64,000 nt of DNA from Lachnospiraceae bacterium (GTDB lineage Bacteria; Bacillota; Clostridia; Lachnospirales; Lachnospiraceae). How positions within the stretch are numbered: position 1 is the first letter of the stretch; every line of letters starts with the position of its first letter. The notes under the pieces are model-generated. The model saw only the letters and a list, made by a program, of their open reading frames with translations, did not search any database and was not told where the DNA came from. The translations under genes and the position numbers were made by a program. The stretch lies in assembly GCA_017470985.1 (NCBI GenBank), contig JAFUXA010000007.1, positions 1 through 64,000 on the forward strand, given 5' to 3'. Positions 7,897-17,060 of the stretch are shown here, piece after piece.

Positions 7897-9690
7897 ATGA
7901 AAGAGAAGAAGACTAGAGCGACGCTTGCTACTTCTGGCATAGTTATTATTTTACTGGGGTTATTTTGTAATTCTATGCTTTGGTTGGATGGAGTGGCAGC
8001 ATGGCACAAGTTGTTTGTGGCATTTATTTGCATTGCAGGATTTGTGGGTATTCCTGCATTGGTTTATCTGAATGAACCTGCGCATAACTTTGTAGATCAT
8101 CAAATCAGTAAGCTTATGAGGCTCATTAGATGGGTGAGAAACAATTATAGCGGACTTTTATTTGAAATATCTATATATGGTTCGATTGTACTATGCACTT
8201 TGCTTCTGGATATATTTATCCTAAGCAAAGCATATGGTGAGACTAATCATTATAGACTTACATTTCTCATAGCAGTAGTTACAGCAGTATATATTTTGAT
8301 CAGATTATATAAGGTGATTGCGAATCGTGTGGAAATTGTATTTGCTGCAGTGGCTCTTATAATTGGAATAGGTAGCATTATGGCATCTCCGAGATTTACA
8401 GCATATACATGGGATGATGATATTCATTATGTTAGAGCGATTTCTCTTGCTAGTGTATTTGATTTTGTGAAATATGATGCAGACAAGGTTATGCTGGAAA
8501 ATGATGTATATATCACCAATATGGTGTCTGAGAAAACATTTTCTGCAGAATTATTTGATGCAAATAGTGCTTTGCTTGAGGAAGTGTATGATGATCAGCA
8601 TGCTGCTGTTGCTGATGTATTGAATCGAGATGATAATATAGGTTATGATACAAAACTTGGTACTTATTCAATTGCCTATGTTGCGCCTGCGATTGCTATT
8701 ATTATTGCCAAAGGTTTGAGACTATCTTATGCTTCGGTTTTTATAGCTGGCAAAATTGGTATTTTGCTGAGTTATATAGGGATAATATATTTCGCAATTA
8801 AGAGAGTGAAATCGGGTAAGATGCTTATAGCACTTATTGCTTTATCTCCTACAGCATTTCTTATGGCGACCACATATAGCTATGACTGGTGGGTTACAGC
8901 CTGGATTATTGCAGCTTATTCATTTTACATATCTGAATTACAAAATATAGATGAACCTATCGAAATTCACAATTTGTTATTGATGTGGATGTGTATTATA
9001 ATAGGCATTGTGCCTAAATGGATATATGTTATTTTGGCATTGCCATTTATGTTTATTCCAGCACGGAAGTTTAGCAGTCGTAAGTTGAGATTATCATATT
9101 ACGGATTGTTTATTGCAGTAGCTATAGTAGGATATGCTATATTAATTCATCCAGCTTTGCATGGTGCAATAGGCCAGGGAGATTTAAGAGGCGGCGGAGA
9201 TGTTAGCCCGTTTTGGCAGTTATTTGGCATATATGCCAATCCACTTGCATATGCGAAGGTTCTTATGTCAAATATGGCGACATATTTGAATCCGTTAAAT
9301 TGCACTATGTATTTAAGCGAGTATGCATTTCTGGGACATAGCAATAGTGGTTATATTGTAGCAATATTTATCCTGATAATGGGACTAATAGATGGAAATG
9401 CAAATCGATATAGAGGCGCTATTTCGAGAGGCGTCGTGTTGGTATCGATATTTGTGTTGGTATCGGCAATTATGACTATTTTCTATCTGATATATACTCC
9501 TGTGGCATCAACTGTGATTAATGGATGTCAGCCGAGATATCTGATACCATGTATTTTGCCTTTTATGTATGCCATAGGTATAGATGGGCTGAAGAAGGTC
9601 AAGATTGCGCCAATGGCATTTGTCGGTTTTATGGCTACCATATTGATTTATTCATATGACTTTTGGAATTTATATATTAAATATTTGTAA
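7897..9690 (+). CDS. DUF2142-type polytopic membrane protein
   Basis: 597-residue protein with about twelve membrane helices, resembling the DUF2142 family of predicted glycosyltransferase-like membrane proteins found in polysaccharide loci. Family-like motifs are [12 protein letters not shown] (near residue 165), [12 protein letters not shown], and [11 protein letters not shown] near the C-terminus. An acidic pair in the first extracellular loop recalls GT-C enzymes. A GTG at 7882 is in frame but lies inside the GGGGTGG ribosome site (7879-7885), so ATG 7897 is chosen. It lies 17 bases after the GT2 gene. A related larger copy is at 32925-35189. The role (sugar transfer outside the membrane, or glycan polymerisation) is inference. 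Confidence 0.75.
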   Translation: MKEKKTRATLATSGIVIILLGLFCNSMLWLDGVAAWHKLFVAFICIAGFVGIPALVYLNEPAHNFVDHQISKLMRLIRWVRNNYSGLLFEISIYGSIVLCTLLLDIFILSKAYGETNHYRLTFLIAVVTAVYILIRLYKVIANRVEIVFAAVALIIGIGSIMASPRFTAYTWDDDIHYVRAISLASVFDFVKYDADKVMLENDVYITNMVSEKTFSAELFDANSALLEEVYDDQHAAVADVLNRDDNIGYDTKLGTYSIAYVAPAIAIIIAKGLRLSYASVFIAGKIGILLSYIGIIYFAIKRVKSGKMLIALIALSPTAFLMATTYSYDWWVTAWIIAAYSFYISELQNIDEPIEIHNLLLMWMCIIIGIVPKWIYVILALPFMFIPARKFSSRKLRLSYYGLFIAVAIVGYAILIHPALHGAIGQGDLRGGGDVSPFWQLFGIYANPLAYAKVLMSNMATYLNPLNCTMYLSEYAFLGHSNSGYIVAIFILIMGLIDGNANRYRGAISRGVVLVSIFVLVSAIMTIFYLIYTPVASTVINGCQPRYLIPCILPFMYAIGIDGLKKVKIAPMAFVGFMATILIYSYDFWNLYIKYL

Positions 9691-9719
9691 TGATTATTAG
9701 TGAAAAGGAGCATTTTACA

Positions 9720-10598
9720 ATGAAAGGAATTATACTTGCCGGAGGTTCCGGTACTAGACTTTATCCATTGACCAAGGCAATCAGTAAGCAGATTATGCCA
9801 GTGTATGATAAGCCAATGATTTATTATCCATTGTCTACACTTATGCTTGCTGGAATTAGAGAGGTACTTATTATCTCTACACCTAGAGATTTGCCGGTAT
9901 TTAAGGAGTTGCTTGGAGATGGAAGCCAGCTTGGAATGGATATTCAGTATGCAATTCAGGAAGCACCAAATGGACTCGCTGAGGCATTTATCATAGGTGA
10001 AGAATTTATTGGAAATGATTCTGTGGCCCTTGTTTTGGGAGATAATATTTTCTACGGAATGACATTTTCAAAGATTCTAAAAGAGGCAGCAGCTAGAACT
10101 GAGTCAGAACCTGGAGCAACAATCTTCGGCTACTATGTCAAGGATCCAAGAGAGTATGGTGTTGTAGAATTTGATGAAAATGGTATTGCTATTTCTATTG
10201 AAGAAAAGCCTGAGAAGCCAAAGAGTAATTATGCAGTACCTGGTTTGTACTTCTATGACAATGATGTAGTGCAGATTGCCAAGACAATTAAGCCAAGTGC
10301 AAGAGGTGAGCTTGAGATTACTGCTGTTAACAACGAGTATCTCAACAGAGGAAATCTCCATGTAGAGACTCTTGGACGCGGATTCGCATGGCTTGATACA
10401 GGAAATCATGACATGCTTCTCAATGCTGCTAACTTCGTAGCAACATTCCAGAAGAGACAGGGGATGTATGTATCTTGTATTGAGGAGATTGCTTACAAGA
10501 GAGGATTCATTGACAAGGAACAGCTTGTGAAACTTGCTCAGCCACTTCTCAAGACAGAGTATGGTCAGTATTTGATTGATGTAAGTGAAGGACTATAA
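9720..10598 (+). CDS. rmlA: Glucose-1-phosphate thymidylyltransferase
   Basis: 292 residues, normal for RmlA. It converts glucose-1-phosphate and dTTP to dTDP-glucose, the entry to dTDP-rhamnose and other dTDP-deoxysugars. The nucleotidyltransferase signature [11 protein letters not shown] is followed by [27 protein letters not shown] carries a catalytic aspartate and [13 protein letters not shown] follows. The in-frame ATG at 9690 overlaps the previous stop; AAGGAG at about 9705-9710 supports ATG 9720. In this window its products could feed the ketoisomerase/aminotransferase pair at 42.6-44.1 kb and RmlC at 45.3 kb. RmlB and RmlD are not present. Confidence 0.95.
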   Translation: MKGIILAGGSGTRLYPLTKAISKQIMPVYDKPMIYYPLSTLMLAGIREVLIISTPRDLPVFKELLGDGSQLGMDIQYAIQEAPNGLAEAFIIGEEFIGNDSVALVLGDNIFYGMTFSKILKEAAARTESEPGATIFGYYVKDPREYGVVEFDENGIAISIEEKPEKPKSNYAVPGLYFYDNDVVQIAKTIKPSARGELEITAVNNEYLNRGNLHVETLGRGFAWLDTGNHDMLLNAANFVATFQKRQGMYVSCIEEIAYKRGFIDKEQLVKLAQPLLKTEYGQYLIDVSEGL

Positions 10599-10688
10599 GC
10601 GCTTGCGAAAAACCTGGGGATTAAATTGATATATTAGGTCTGCGGTGGATTTTTTATATAGTAAATAATTAAAAAGGAGAGTTTGAAA

Positions 10689-11672
10689 ATGAAAAAATTA
10701 ATGAAGAAAATGTTACCTATTGTTGCACTTGTCTTTATGGCTTTTGTTGTTTTTCCTGTTAGTAGCAATGCACAAGCCTATGACAATGATTTGCATTTTG
10801 TGAATTCGGATGAGCCGGATTGCATAGAGTCTTATTATCTTCTTCAACCGGAGGAGTTAAATAGACCTATTACATTTAGACCTTCGCAATTCACAGCCAA
10901 GGATATGTCTGGAATAACATACGAATGGATGTGGGCAACCAGCGAGAATGATGTTCATGAGGTTTCCGGACAGGATTATTTTACATTTACACCAACGCAA
11001 ACTGTTGCTATTGGAGTAATGATTCAAGATGGCTATGGCAACTCAATCTTTCAGGAGTGGTCAGTGATTCCAGTGTCATATTCAGGCCAGACTGAAGGTA
11101 TGGTATATATCATTGATGATTGGTATTATCTGAGGAATGGTGTGGTTGACTGGGAATACACAGGAATGGCTAGCAATGAATATGGCTGGTGGTATTTCGA
11201 GGATGGCTCCTTGAATTGGACATATACAGGAATGGCCTGCAATGAATACGGTTGGTGGTATTACCGCAATGGTAACCTCGACTGGAACTATACAGGAATG
11301 GCCTGCAATGAGTATGGTTGGTGGTATTACCAGAATGGCCGCCTTGATTGGAACTATACAGGAATGGCTAACAACGAATATGGTTGGTGGTATTATCAGA
11401 ATGGTCGCCTTGATTGGAACTATACAGGAATGGCTAACAACGAATATGGCTGGTGGTATTATCAGAATGGTCGCTTAGATTGGACATATACGGGAATGGC
11501 CTGCAATGAGTATGGTTGGTGGTATTATCAAAATGGCCGTTTAGACTGGACATATACAGGATTCGGCTATAACGAATATGGTACATGGCTTTATTATAAT
11601 GGCCAAATTGCTTGGGGTTTCACAGGTGACTGGAATGGTCATTATGTCGTAAATGGACATGTAGAATCATAG
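10689..11672 (+). CDS. Secreted protein with 22-residue wall-binding repeats (1)
   Basis: 327 residues. A signal peptide (about 1-29, ending SSNAQA) is followed by a domain of about 110 residues that looks like an immunoglobulin-type fold (ITYEWMWATS, FTPTQTVAIGV), then an entry unit and, from 11157, six copies of a 22-residue unit (YTGMACNEYGWW then YYxNGxLDW), a variant terminal unit with GTWLYYNGQIAWG, and a cap (FTGDWNGHYVVNGH). The unit resembles choline- or glucan-binding cell-wall repeats, so non-covalent anchoring to a surface glycan is likely. TTG at 10683 is rejected for ATG 10689, served by AAGGAG. The ligand is unknown. Confidence 0.85.
   Translation: MKKLMKKMLPIVALVFMAFVVFPVSSNAQAYDNDLHFVNSDEPDCIESYYLLQPEELNRPITFRPSQFTAKDMSGITYEWMWATSENDVHEVSGQDYFTFTPTQTVAIGVMIQDGYGNSIFQEWSVIPVSYSGQTEGMVYIIDDWYYLRNGVVDWEYTGMASNEYGWWYFEDGSLNWTYTGMACNEYGWWYYRNGNLDWNYTGMACNEYGWWYYQNGRLDWNYTGMANNEYGWWYYQNGRLDWNYTGMANNEYGWWYYQNGRLDWTYTGMACNEYGWWYYQNGRLDWTYTGFGYNEYGTWLYYNGQIAWGFTGDWNGHYVVNGHVES
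11157..11622 (+). repeat. 66-bp coding tandem repeat array, first copy
   Basis: About seven 66-bp units encode the 22-residue aromatic repeat. Several neighbouring units are almost identical at DNA level, and they closely match units at 12282-12750, 18460-18620 and 24490-24610, giving substrate for unequal recombination within and between genes. Confidence 0.9.
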
Positions 11673-11696
11673 TGCCATCAAAACTAGGAGAATATT

Positions 11697-12860
11697 ATGA
11701 AGAAATTTATTAAAAGCGCATTTGCTGGCATGACAATGGCGATAGTTCTTTCATTGCTTCCACAGACTGCGGCAGAGGCGCACTGGACAGAACTTATTGA
11801 TGGATACTATTATTATGAGCATCCGGAGATAACAATTGATCCTACTTCAATTAGTGTAGATAAGAAGGAAGTCAAGGTTGGCGAACCTGTTATTATCAAA
11901 GTGAAAGTTACTAGGGATATAGATACCCCTATAAATGTATCATTTGATGTGCAGTACACTTCTGGAACATCAGCCTCATGGCAGAATAATTGGGGCACTA
12001 AGGAGGATGATTCCGATTATTGGTATACCTACTACACACCTCAGTCAGCCGGAGTGTATAGACTTCAGGAAGTTATTGCATTTGATGCTCATAGAAATGC
12101 TAAGAGTATAACTGGCTTGCCAATGACTCAGCCGATACATGAGGATGGCGTATATGATGCCGTCAACATGGACAGGGCGACATTTGTTGCATATGATGAT
12201 ACAAACTATGGTACATATACAGGTATGCTAAATATCGATGATAATTGGCGGTATGTTATCAATGGTAAAGTTGATTGGACATATACAGGAATGGCCTGTA
12301 ATGAGTATGGTTGGTGGTATTACCAGAATGGCCAGCTGGATTGGAATTACACAGGAATGGCCTGCAACGACTACGGCTGGTGGTATTACCGTAATGGTAA
12401 CCTCGATTGGAACTATACCGGAATGGCTTGCAATGATTACGGCTGGTGGTATTATCAGAATGGCCGCCTAGATTGGAATTACACGGGAATGGCTTGCAAT
12501 GAGTATGGCTGGTGGTATTATCGCAATGGAAATTTAGATTGGAACTATACCGGAATGGCATGCAATGAGTATGGCTGGTGGTATTATCGCAATGGCAATT
12601 TAGATTGGAACTATACCGGAATGGCATGCAATGATTACGGCTGGTGGTATTACCAAAATGGCAATTTAGATTGGAATTACACTGGAATGGCATGCAATGA
12701 GTATGGTTGGTGGTATTATCAGAATGGTAGACTAGATTGGACATACACGGGGGTTGGTTTTAATGAATATGGCGGATGGTTTTATTATAATGGTCAGATA
12801 GCTTGGGATTACACTGGTTGGTGGGATGGCTTCTATTGTGTAAATGGTCATCTGGCATAG
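11697..12860 (+). CDS. Secreted protein with 22-residue wall-binding repeats (2)
   Basis: 387 residues. A signal peptide (about 1-29, TAAEAH) precedes a beta-sandwich-like domain (about 36-150; ITIDPTSISVDKKEVKVGEP, typical of bacterial Ig-like folds), an entry unit (YTGMLNIDDNWRYVINGK), seven canonical repeat units, a terminal variant (VGFNEYGGWFYYNGQIAWD) and a cap GWWDGFYCVNGHLA. The architecture parallels the preceding gene, 24 bases upstream, and suggests tandem duplication with divergence of the N-terminal domain. AGGAG at 11685-11689 serves the ATG. It is probably surface-attached through the repeats; the Ig-like domain may be the functional head. Confidence 0.85.
   Translation: MKKFIKSAFAGMTMAIVLSLLPQTAAEAHWTELIDGYYYYEHPEITIDPTSISVDKKEVKVGEPVIIKVKVTRDIDTPINVSFDVQYTSGTSASWQNNWGTKEDDSDYWYTYYTPQSAGVYRLQEVIAFDAHRNAKSITGLPMTQPIHEDGVYDAVNMDRATFVAYDDTNYGTYTGMLNIDDNWRYVINGKVDWTYTGMACNEYGWWYYQNGQLDWNYTGMACNDYGWWYYRNGNLDWNYTGMACNDYGWWYYQNGRLDWNYTGMACNEYGWWYYRNGNLDWNYTGMACNEYGWWYYRNGNLDWNYTGMACNDYGWWYYQNGNLDWNYTGMACNEYGWWYYQNGRLDWTYTGVGFNEYGGWFYYNGQIAWDYTGWWDGFYCVNGHLA
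12216..12810 (+). repeat. 66-bp coding tandem repeat array, second copy
   Basis: Nine units of 66 bp, seven of them canonical, alternate between two near-identical sequence types (YYQNG and YYRNG; NEYG and NDYG), as expected from duplication of unit pairs. Confidence 0.9.
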
Positions 12861-12887
12861 AAATAATTTGATAATTGTATGATTATG

Positions 12888-12925
12888 ACAGGCGGACAAG
12901 GCAGATGCGGTTCGCCTGTTTTTTT
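12888..12925 (+). terminator. Terminator after second repeat protein
   Basis: ACAGGCG (12888-12894) pairs with CGCCTGT (12913-12919) around an 18-base loop region, followed by a run of T. Confidence 0.7.
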
Positions 12926-12970
12926 GATATAATGGCATTGATTTTGTAAAAGAGGGAGTTATGGCTCGAA

Positions 12971-14047
12971 GTGAACAGAAATAAAACTATTGATATAATA
13001 AAAGGCATTGCAATTCTATCCATTATAATAGGTCATAGTAGTTGGACCATAGGAAATGGATTCAATATAGGACCGTTTGTATATTCTTATCATATTATGG
13101 CTTTTATGTTTGTGGCGGGCTTTTGCTATAATGCAGAGAAGTATGCTAATAGATTTAGAGAATTTGTTGGAAGCAAACTGCTGTCTGTTATTCCGTTATA
13201 CTTTGTATATAATTTGGCATTTGTAATATTGCACAATGTATTGTTGCATTATCACATGATAGATGGAGAGCCTTATACATTGGTTTCTATGATTTCATTT
13301 ATTGCAATGGGACTCTGCATTACAACAAATGAGAATCTTATAGGACCATTTTGGTTTTTGGGAATGTATCTGGTGGCTCAGATTGTATTTGGATTTATAA
13401 TGGAGATGTCATCCCGGATGAAAGCCAAATATGCGAAGCATATATTTACGGCGGTAGCTACTGTTGCATTAGGTGCTGTCGGTTTATATATCACATGTAA
13501 TCAAGTGATGCTGCCATATCATGTACAGACATCCTTGCTGGCGATACCATTTATGATGATAGGATATCTTGTAAAGCTTTATTGGGATTATTTGAGAAGA
13601 TGGTTTAATGTCATTGGGTGCGTAGTATCCGCAATTTTGCTGTATATATTAATACAACAAGGTTTGGCGGGTTCTGATTTGTCTGCAAATATTATCTATA
13701 ATTACAAGTTGTATTATTTGACAACTTTGATCGGTATATATTTTTGCATATCATTTGCTCGAACTATCGAAAAGATTCCGGCCTTAAATTCCATTATGAC
13801 ATATGCTGGACAGAAGAGCTTTCATTTGATGGCGCTGCATATGACGGCATTTAAAATAGTAGATGGAATATATGGCAGGATGAGAGGGCTTGCTCCTGAA
13901 ACTTATGGAATATTTCCGCATTCATATGATATTTGGTGGGTGTATTATCTTGTTGGTTTCGGCGGAGTTCTTGGTGTGATTTACTTGGTTGATTGTATCA
14001 AGAGAATTATTGCAAAGAAGGTGCGTGTTGAAAATGTTGAAAACTAA
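12971..14047 (+). CDS. Membrane acyltransferase, family 3
   Basis: 358-residue protein with about ten membrane helices of the acyltransferase-3 family (OafA/NodX-like), which O-acetylates surface sugars using cytoplasmic acetyl-CoA. The N-terminus has the family signature DIIKGIAILSIIIGHSSW with the conserved histidine; GPFWFLGMYL is also typical. The start is a GTG at 12971. An ATG at 12961 is out of frame and meets a stop after seven codons, and the GAGGGAG at 12952-12958 is 12 bases from the GTG. It overlaps or abuts the following broken gene. It probably decorates a glycan made by the locus. Confidence 0.8.
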   Translation: MNRNKTIDIIKGIAILSIIIGHSSWTIGNGFNIGPFVYSYHIMAFMFVAGFCYNAEKYANRFREFVGSKLLSVIPLYFVYNLAFVILHNVLLHYHMIDGEPYTLVSMISFIAMGLCITTNENLIGPFWFLGMYLVAQIVFGFIMEMSSRMKAKYAKHIFTAVATVALGAVGLYITCNQVMLPYHVQTSLLAIPFMMIGYLVKLYWDYLRRWFNVIGCVVSAILLYILIQQGLAGSDLSANIIYNYKLYYLTTLIGIYFCISFARTIEKIPALNSIMTYAGQKSFHLMALHMTAFKIVDGIYGRMRGLAPETYGIFPHSYDIWWVYYLVGFGGVLGVIYLVDCIKRIIAKKVRVENVEN

Positions 14048-14069
14048 GTATGATAAAGGACGAACAAAA

Positions 14070-15434
14070 ATGTCAGCTGCTAAAACCATAGCATTGTTGG
14101 CATTGATAGCGGTGGCTGTTATCGCAATAACCATTATAGCAAATGCAAGAAATTCAACATCGCAGGTCGAAGAGATAAATCGCATTATAAATGAAGATTT
14201 GACAACTCAGGGTGAAGTGGAAAGAGCAGAGGTTGTTGTGGCATGCCCTGAGAAAGTGGCTGAGAAATATAAATCCACGGGAACTGATAATGTGATTGCA
14301 TAGGATTATCTTGTGCACGAATCGGATGAGTACCCGGAGGTCATGTCTATCAAAGCTGATATTATTAGAAAGCAGATTGATTATATCTGTACGGAAGCTG
14401 TGGATTTGCCAGAGGAGTATATATCGTTGCTTGGCTGTAGTGAGATTGGTGCTACACATAATTATAAGGTGTATAAGGTTTTGAATAACCATTATGCGCC
14501 AGTAAGTAATGAGCTGGAAGCGAAACAAATTGCTACTGATACAGGTCTTCAAATCAGAGATATATATGTATCCCTGAGTGGGCAAAATGATGCAGATTCA
14601 TATGGCAATAGTGAGAATGAACTTAGTACATTTCTTGTGCTGAATGATTTGCATACTCTTATGACAACAGATGATACAACATCTGAATTTGCAACAGATA
14701 TTTCTGGGCGATTTACAGGAATGTTTAGAACTAATACCGGAATGGCTTCTGAGGATGCATGGCAAAATATTTCCGCGATAATAGATAATTACAAAGCGGA
14801 TGGCATACTAATGGCAGGAGACATGGTGGATTTTGCGTCGAGTACAAATTATGAATTATTTCAAATGGGATTGAATAAAATTCAGACTCCTATTTTGTAC
14901 ACCAGAGCTGATCATGATGTGAGTGCCTGGTACAATAGTGATGGCTCCTATACTAATGAGGATGCCCAGGTGGCACATAATTCATTTACTTCTGCAGGTG
15001 GTAATGTAAGCAATGATGAGATTTTGGTGTGGGAATTCGATGAATATATAATTCTTGGTTGGAATAATTCTTGCTTTCAGATGAATTCTTCTGCGTTGGC
15101 TAAAGCTCGGGAGGCATTTGCCAAGAATAAACCGATTATACTTGTGACACATGTTCCTCTTGATGCCGGTGATGATGGCTTATATGAATCTTCTATTTCA
15201 GCTTATGACGGAGTTCATGCCAAGCTGTGGGGCGATAGAAATTGTTATTACCAGCCTGATGACATTACCAGACAGTTTATAAATATGTGTTTAGATAAGA
15301 ACTCGCAGGTTAGAAGTATTATTTGTGGACATTTGCATTATCAATATGATGCTCCGGTGCATGATGATGTAATGGAATATGTGTTGGCTCCTTCTTTTCA
15401 GGGGAGCATGTGCCGATTGCATATATTAAAATAG
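14070..15434 (+). pseudogene. Membrane-anchored metallophosphoesterase interrupted by in-frame TAG
   Basis: One reading frame runs from ATG 14070 (AAAGGA ribosome site at about 14054-14059) to TAA 15434, broken only by TAG at 14301-14303. The first part gives a 77-residue piece with an N-terminal membrane anchor (TIALLALIAVAVIAITII). The second carries the calcineurin-like phosphoesterase motifs in order: NDLHTL, MAGDMVDF, RADHDV (in place of GNHD), THVPLD and CGHLHY. A GTG at 14313 follows the stop in frame but has no good ribosome site. Nonsense mutation is the simplest reading; readthrough, or an independent cytoplasmic form, is possible. The substrate is unknown. Confidence 0.75.
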
Positions 15435-15531
15435 TTTTTTTGTATGTTGTATGAATGGTGAGAATCATTAGGGCGCAAGTATAGAATGCGGTGAATAAGT
15501 ATATTATGGAACAATAGAAATGAGGATTGGA

Positions 15532-16773
15532 ATGAAACGAGTAATTGAGTGGGTTAAGGTGATTGCGCTGGTTGTTGTGCTGGCGTTTATCGGAGCGGGA
15601 CTATTATGCTTGATTGAAATGATGCCCGTTCACGGAATAGAGAAAAATCTTAAAGCATCTGCAGATGTATTGGTAGCAGAAGGTCAATATCCTGTAGCTT
15701 CATCTAGATATGGTGGGTCTTTAGATAACTGGACTGATGCAGTAATGATATCCGAATGCATATATGATGGAAAAGATAATAGTGCTTGGAATAGAGCAAT
15801 GTTATCATTGATGCCGGAAACATCATGCGTGGATCCGATAGGCGGACTTGATGCTATAGCTTCAAGTATTTCAAGTACAGGTAAAACAGATGTGAACTAT
15901 GTATCATATGGTAGATACTGGCATGGATATAAGGTTGTTTTGAAACCATTGTTGTCAATAAAACCATATATGAGTATAAGAAAAGCTAATTTGATAGCTA
16001 TGATATTGTCGGTATTATTAGTGTGTGTATTGATGGCTTATAGAAAATGCACTGGCATTATAATACCGTATCTATTGACATTTATGTTGCTGATGCCGGA
16101 AGCAATATATAAATCAATGCAATATTCAACATGTTTTTATTCAATGCAAATAGGTTTAGTATTGCTCTTGCTTTTTTATAACAAATTTGAAAATGATAAG
16201 TATATATTCTTGTTTTCTTTAATTGGAGTGATAACAAATTATGTAGATTTGTTGACTTATCCGCTTGTTCCATTTGCAATAACTTTAATTGCATTTTTAT
16301 TTATGAGGCGAGGGGCTATCATTGATAATGTGATATGTATTATTAGAGCTGGAGTGGCATGGTCTCTTGGATATGGGGGACTGTGGATTATGAAATGGGT
16401 GCTTGCTACAGTAACGACTGGATTTAATGTATTACAAGATGCTGCAACAAATGCGGCAGTTCGTGCTGATGGTGGAGCTGCTTCTCTTTCTGAAGTATTT
16501 TGGACGAATTATAATGCATGTTTTGGGAATGAGCTTAGAATTTATATATTGATTTATATTATAATTGCTTTGGGGATTAAGATTTATCATAATCAAGTGA
16601 GCTTTAGAGATTATTTTATTTATTTGTTAGTTATGATTATGCCAGTTGTCTGGTACTTTGTGTTTAGGCAACATTCAATTATACACACTTTCTTTACAAA
16701 TAAGGAGGTGGTTGTGATTGCTATGGCAGCGATGGTGATGTGCACACCATGGATGAAAAAAGAGCGGTTTTAG
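15532..16773 (+). CDS. Polytopic membrane protein of unknown function
   Basis: 413 residues from ATG 15532, which has GAGG six bases upstream; an in-frame ATG at 15520 lacks a good site. One N-terminal helix precedes an extracellular loop of about 110 residues (YGGSLDNWTDAVMISECIY, YGRYWHGYKVVLKPLL), followed by about eight further helices. The layout, with a large first outside loop carrying acidic and aromatic residues, resembles GT-C type glycosyltransferases or polymerases of polysaccharide loci. I do not recognise a named family. Context between acyltransferase and repeat-protein genes suggests a cell-surface glycan role, which is inference. Confidence 0.6.
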   Translation: MKRVIEWVKVIALVVVLAFIGAGLLCLIEMMPVHGIEKNLKASADVLVAEGQYPVASSRYGGSLDNWTDAVMISECIYDGKDNSAWNRAMLSLMPETSCVDPIGGLDAIASSISSTGKTDVNYVSYGRYWHGYKVVLKPLLSIKPYMSIRKANLIAMILSVLLVCVLMAYRKCTGIIIPYLLTFMLLMPEAIYKSMQYSTCFYSMQIGLVLLLLFYNKFENDKYIFLFSLIGVITNYVDLLTYPLVPFAITLIAFLFMRRGAIIDNVICIIRAGVAWSLGYGGLWIMKWVLATVTTGFNVLQDAATNAAVRADGGAASLSEVFWTNYNACFGNELRIYILIYIIIALGIKIYHNQVSFRDYFIYLLVMIMPVVWYFVFRQHSIIHTFFTNKEVVVIAMAAMVMCTPWMKKERF

Positions 16774-16794
16774 GAAGACGTATTACAGTGCATA

Positions 16795-16947
16795 TGGTGA
16801 TAACTATACGGGCTTAGAGATGGCGGAGAAGCTAACTGGTATCTCTACTATAATGGTACTGTAAACAAGAATTATACAGGACTATATTGTGATTCGGTAT
16901 ATGGCTGGTGGGATGGTTACTATTGTGTAAATGGACATCTTGCATAG
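16795..16947 (+). pseudogene. Remnant of a wall-binding-repeat protein
   Basis: With no intact start, the sequence still encodes repeat-protein pieces: NYTGL in one frame, then after a frameshift ANWYLYYNGTVNKNYTG and finally GWWDGYYCVNGHLA before TAG at 16945-16947. The last segment is nearly the same as the C-terminal cap of the protein ending at 12860. This is the decayed 3' end of a fifth gene of the family, ended by its own terminator. Confidence 0.8.
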
Positions 16948-16992
16948 TAATTGAAAGCAATCGACATATTTGCTAAATGTGTGGTATATTAA

Positions 16993-17020
16993 GAGAGTGC
17001 TTTGTGGCACTCCCTTTTTT
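16993..17020 (+). terminator. Terminator after repeat-protein remnant
   Basis: GAGTGC (16995-17000) pairs with GCACTC (17007-17012), followed by CCTTTTTT. Confidence 0.7.
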
Positions 17021-17060
17021 AAATTAGGAGTATTTTTTGATAGTGTGATTGGAGAAATAT

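Noticed and set aside
12259-12744. Long open frame on the minus strand through the repeat region
   Set aside because: It mirrors the 66-bp repeats of the real + strand gene; the protein is a His/Asn/Ser-rich periodic sequence with no signal or ribosome site. The same holds for 18208-18618 and 24029-24811.
11157-12810. Could the 66-bp arrays be a CRISPR array
   Set aside because: Units are contiguous, without unique spacers, and in frame within secreted protein genes.
12961-12984. Seven-codon leader peptide overlapping the acyltransferase start
   Set aside because: The ATG is only two bases from the ribosome site, too close for efficient use; the GTG at 12971 opens the conserved protein.
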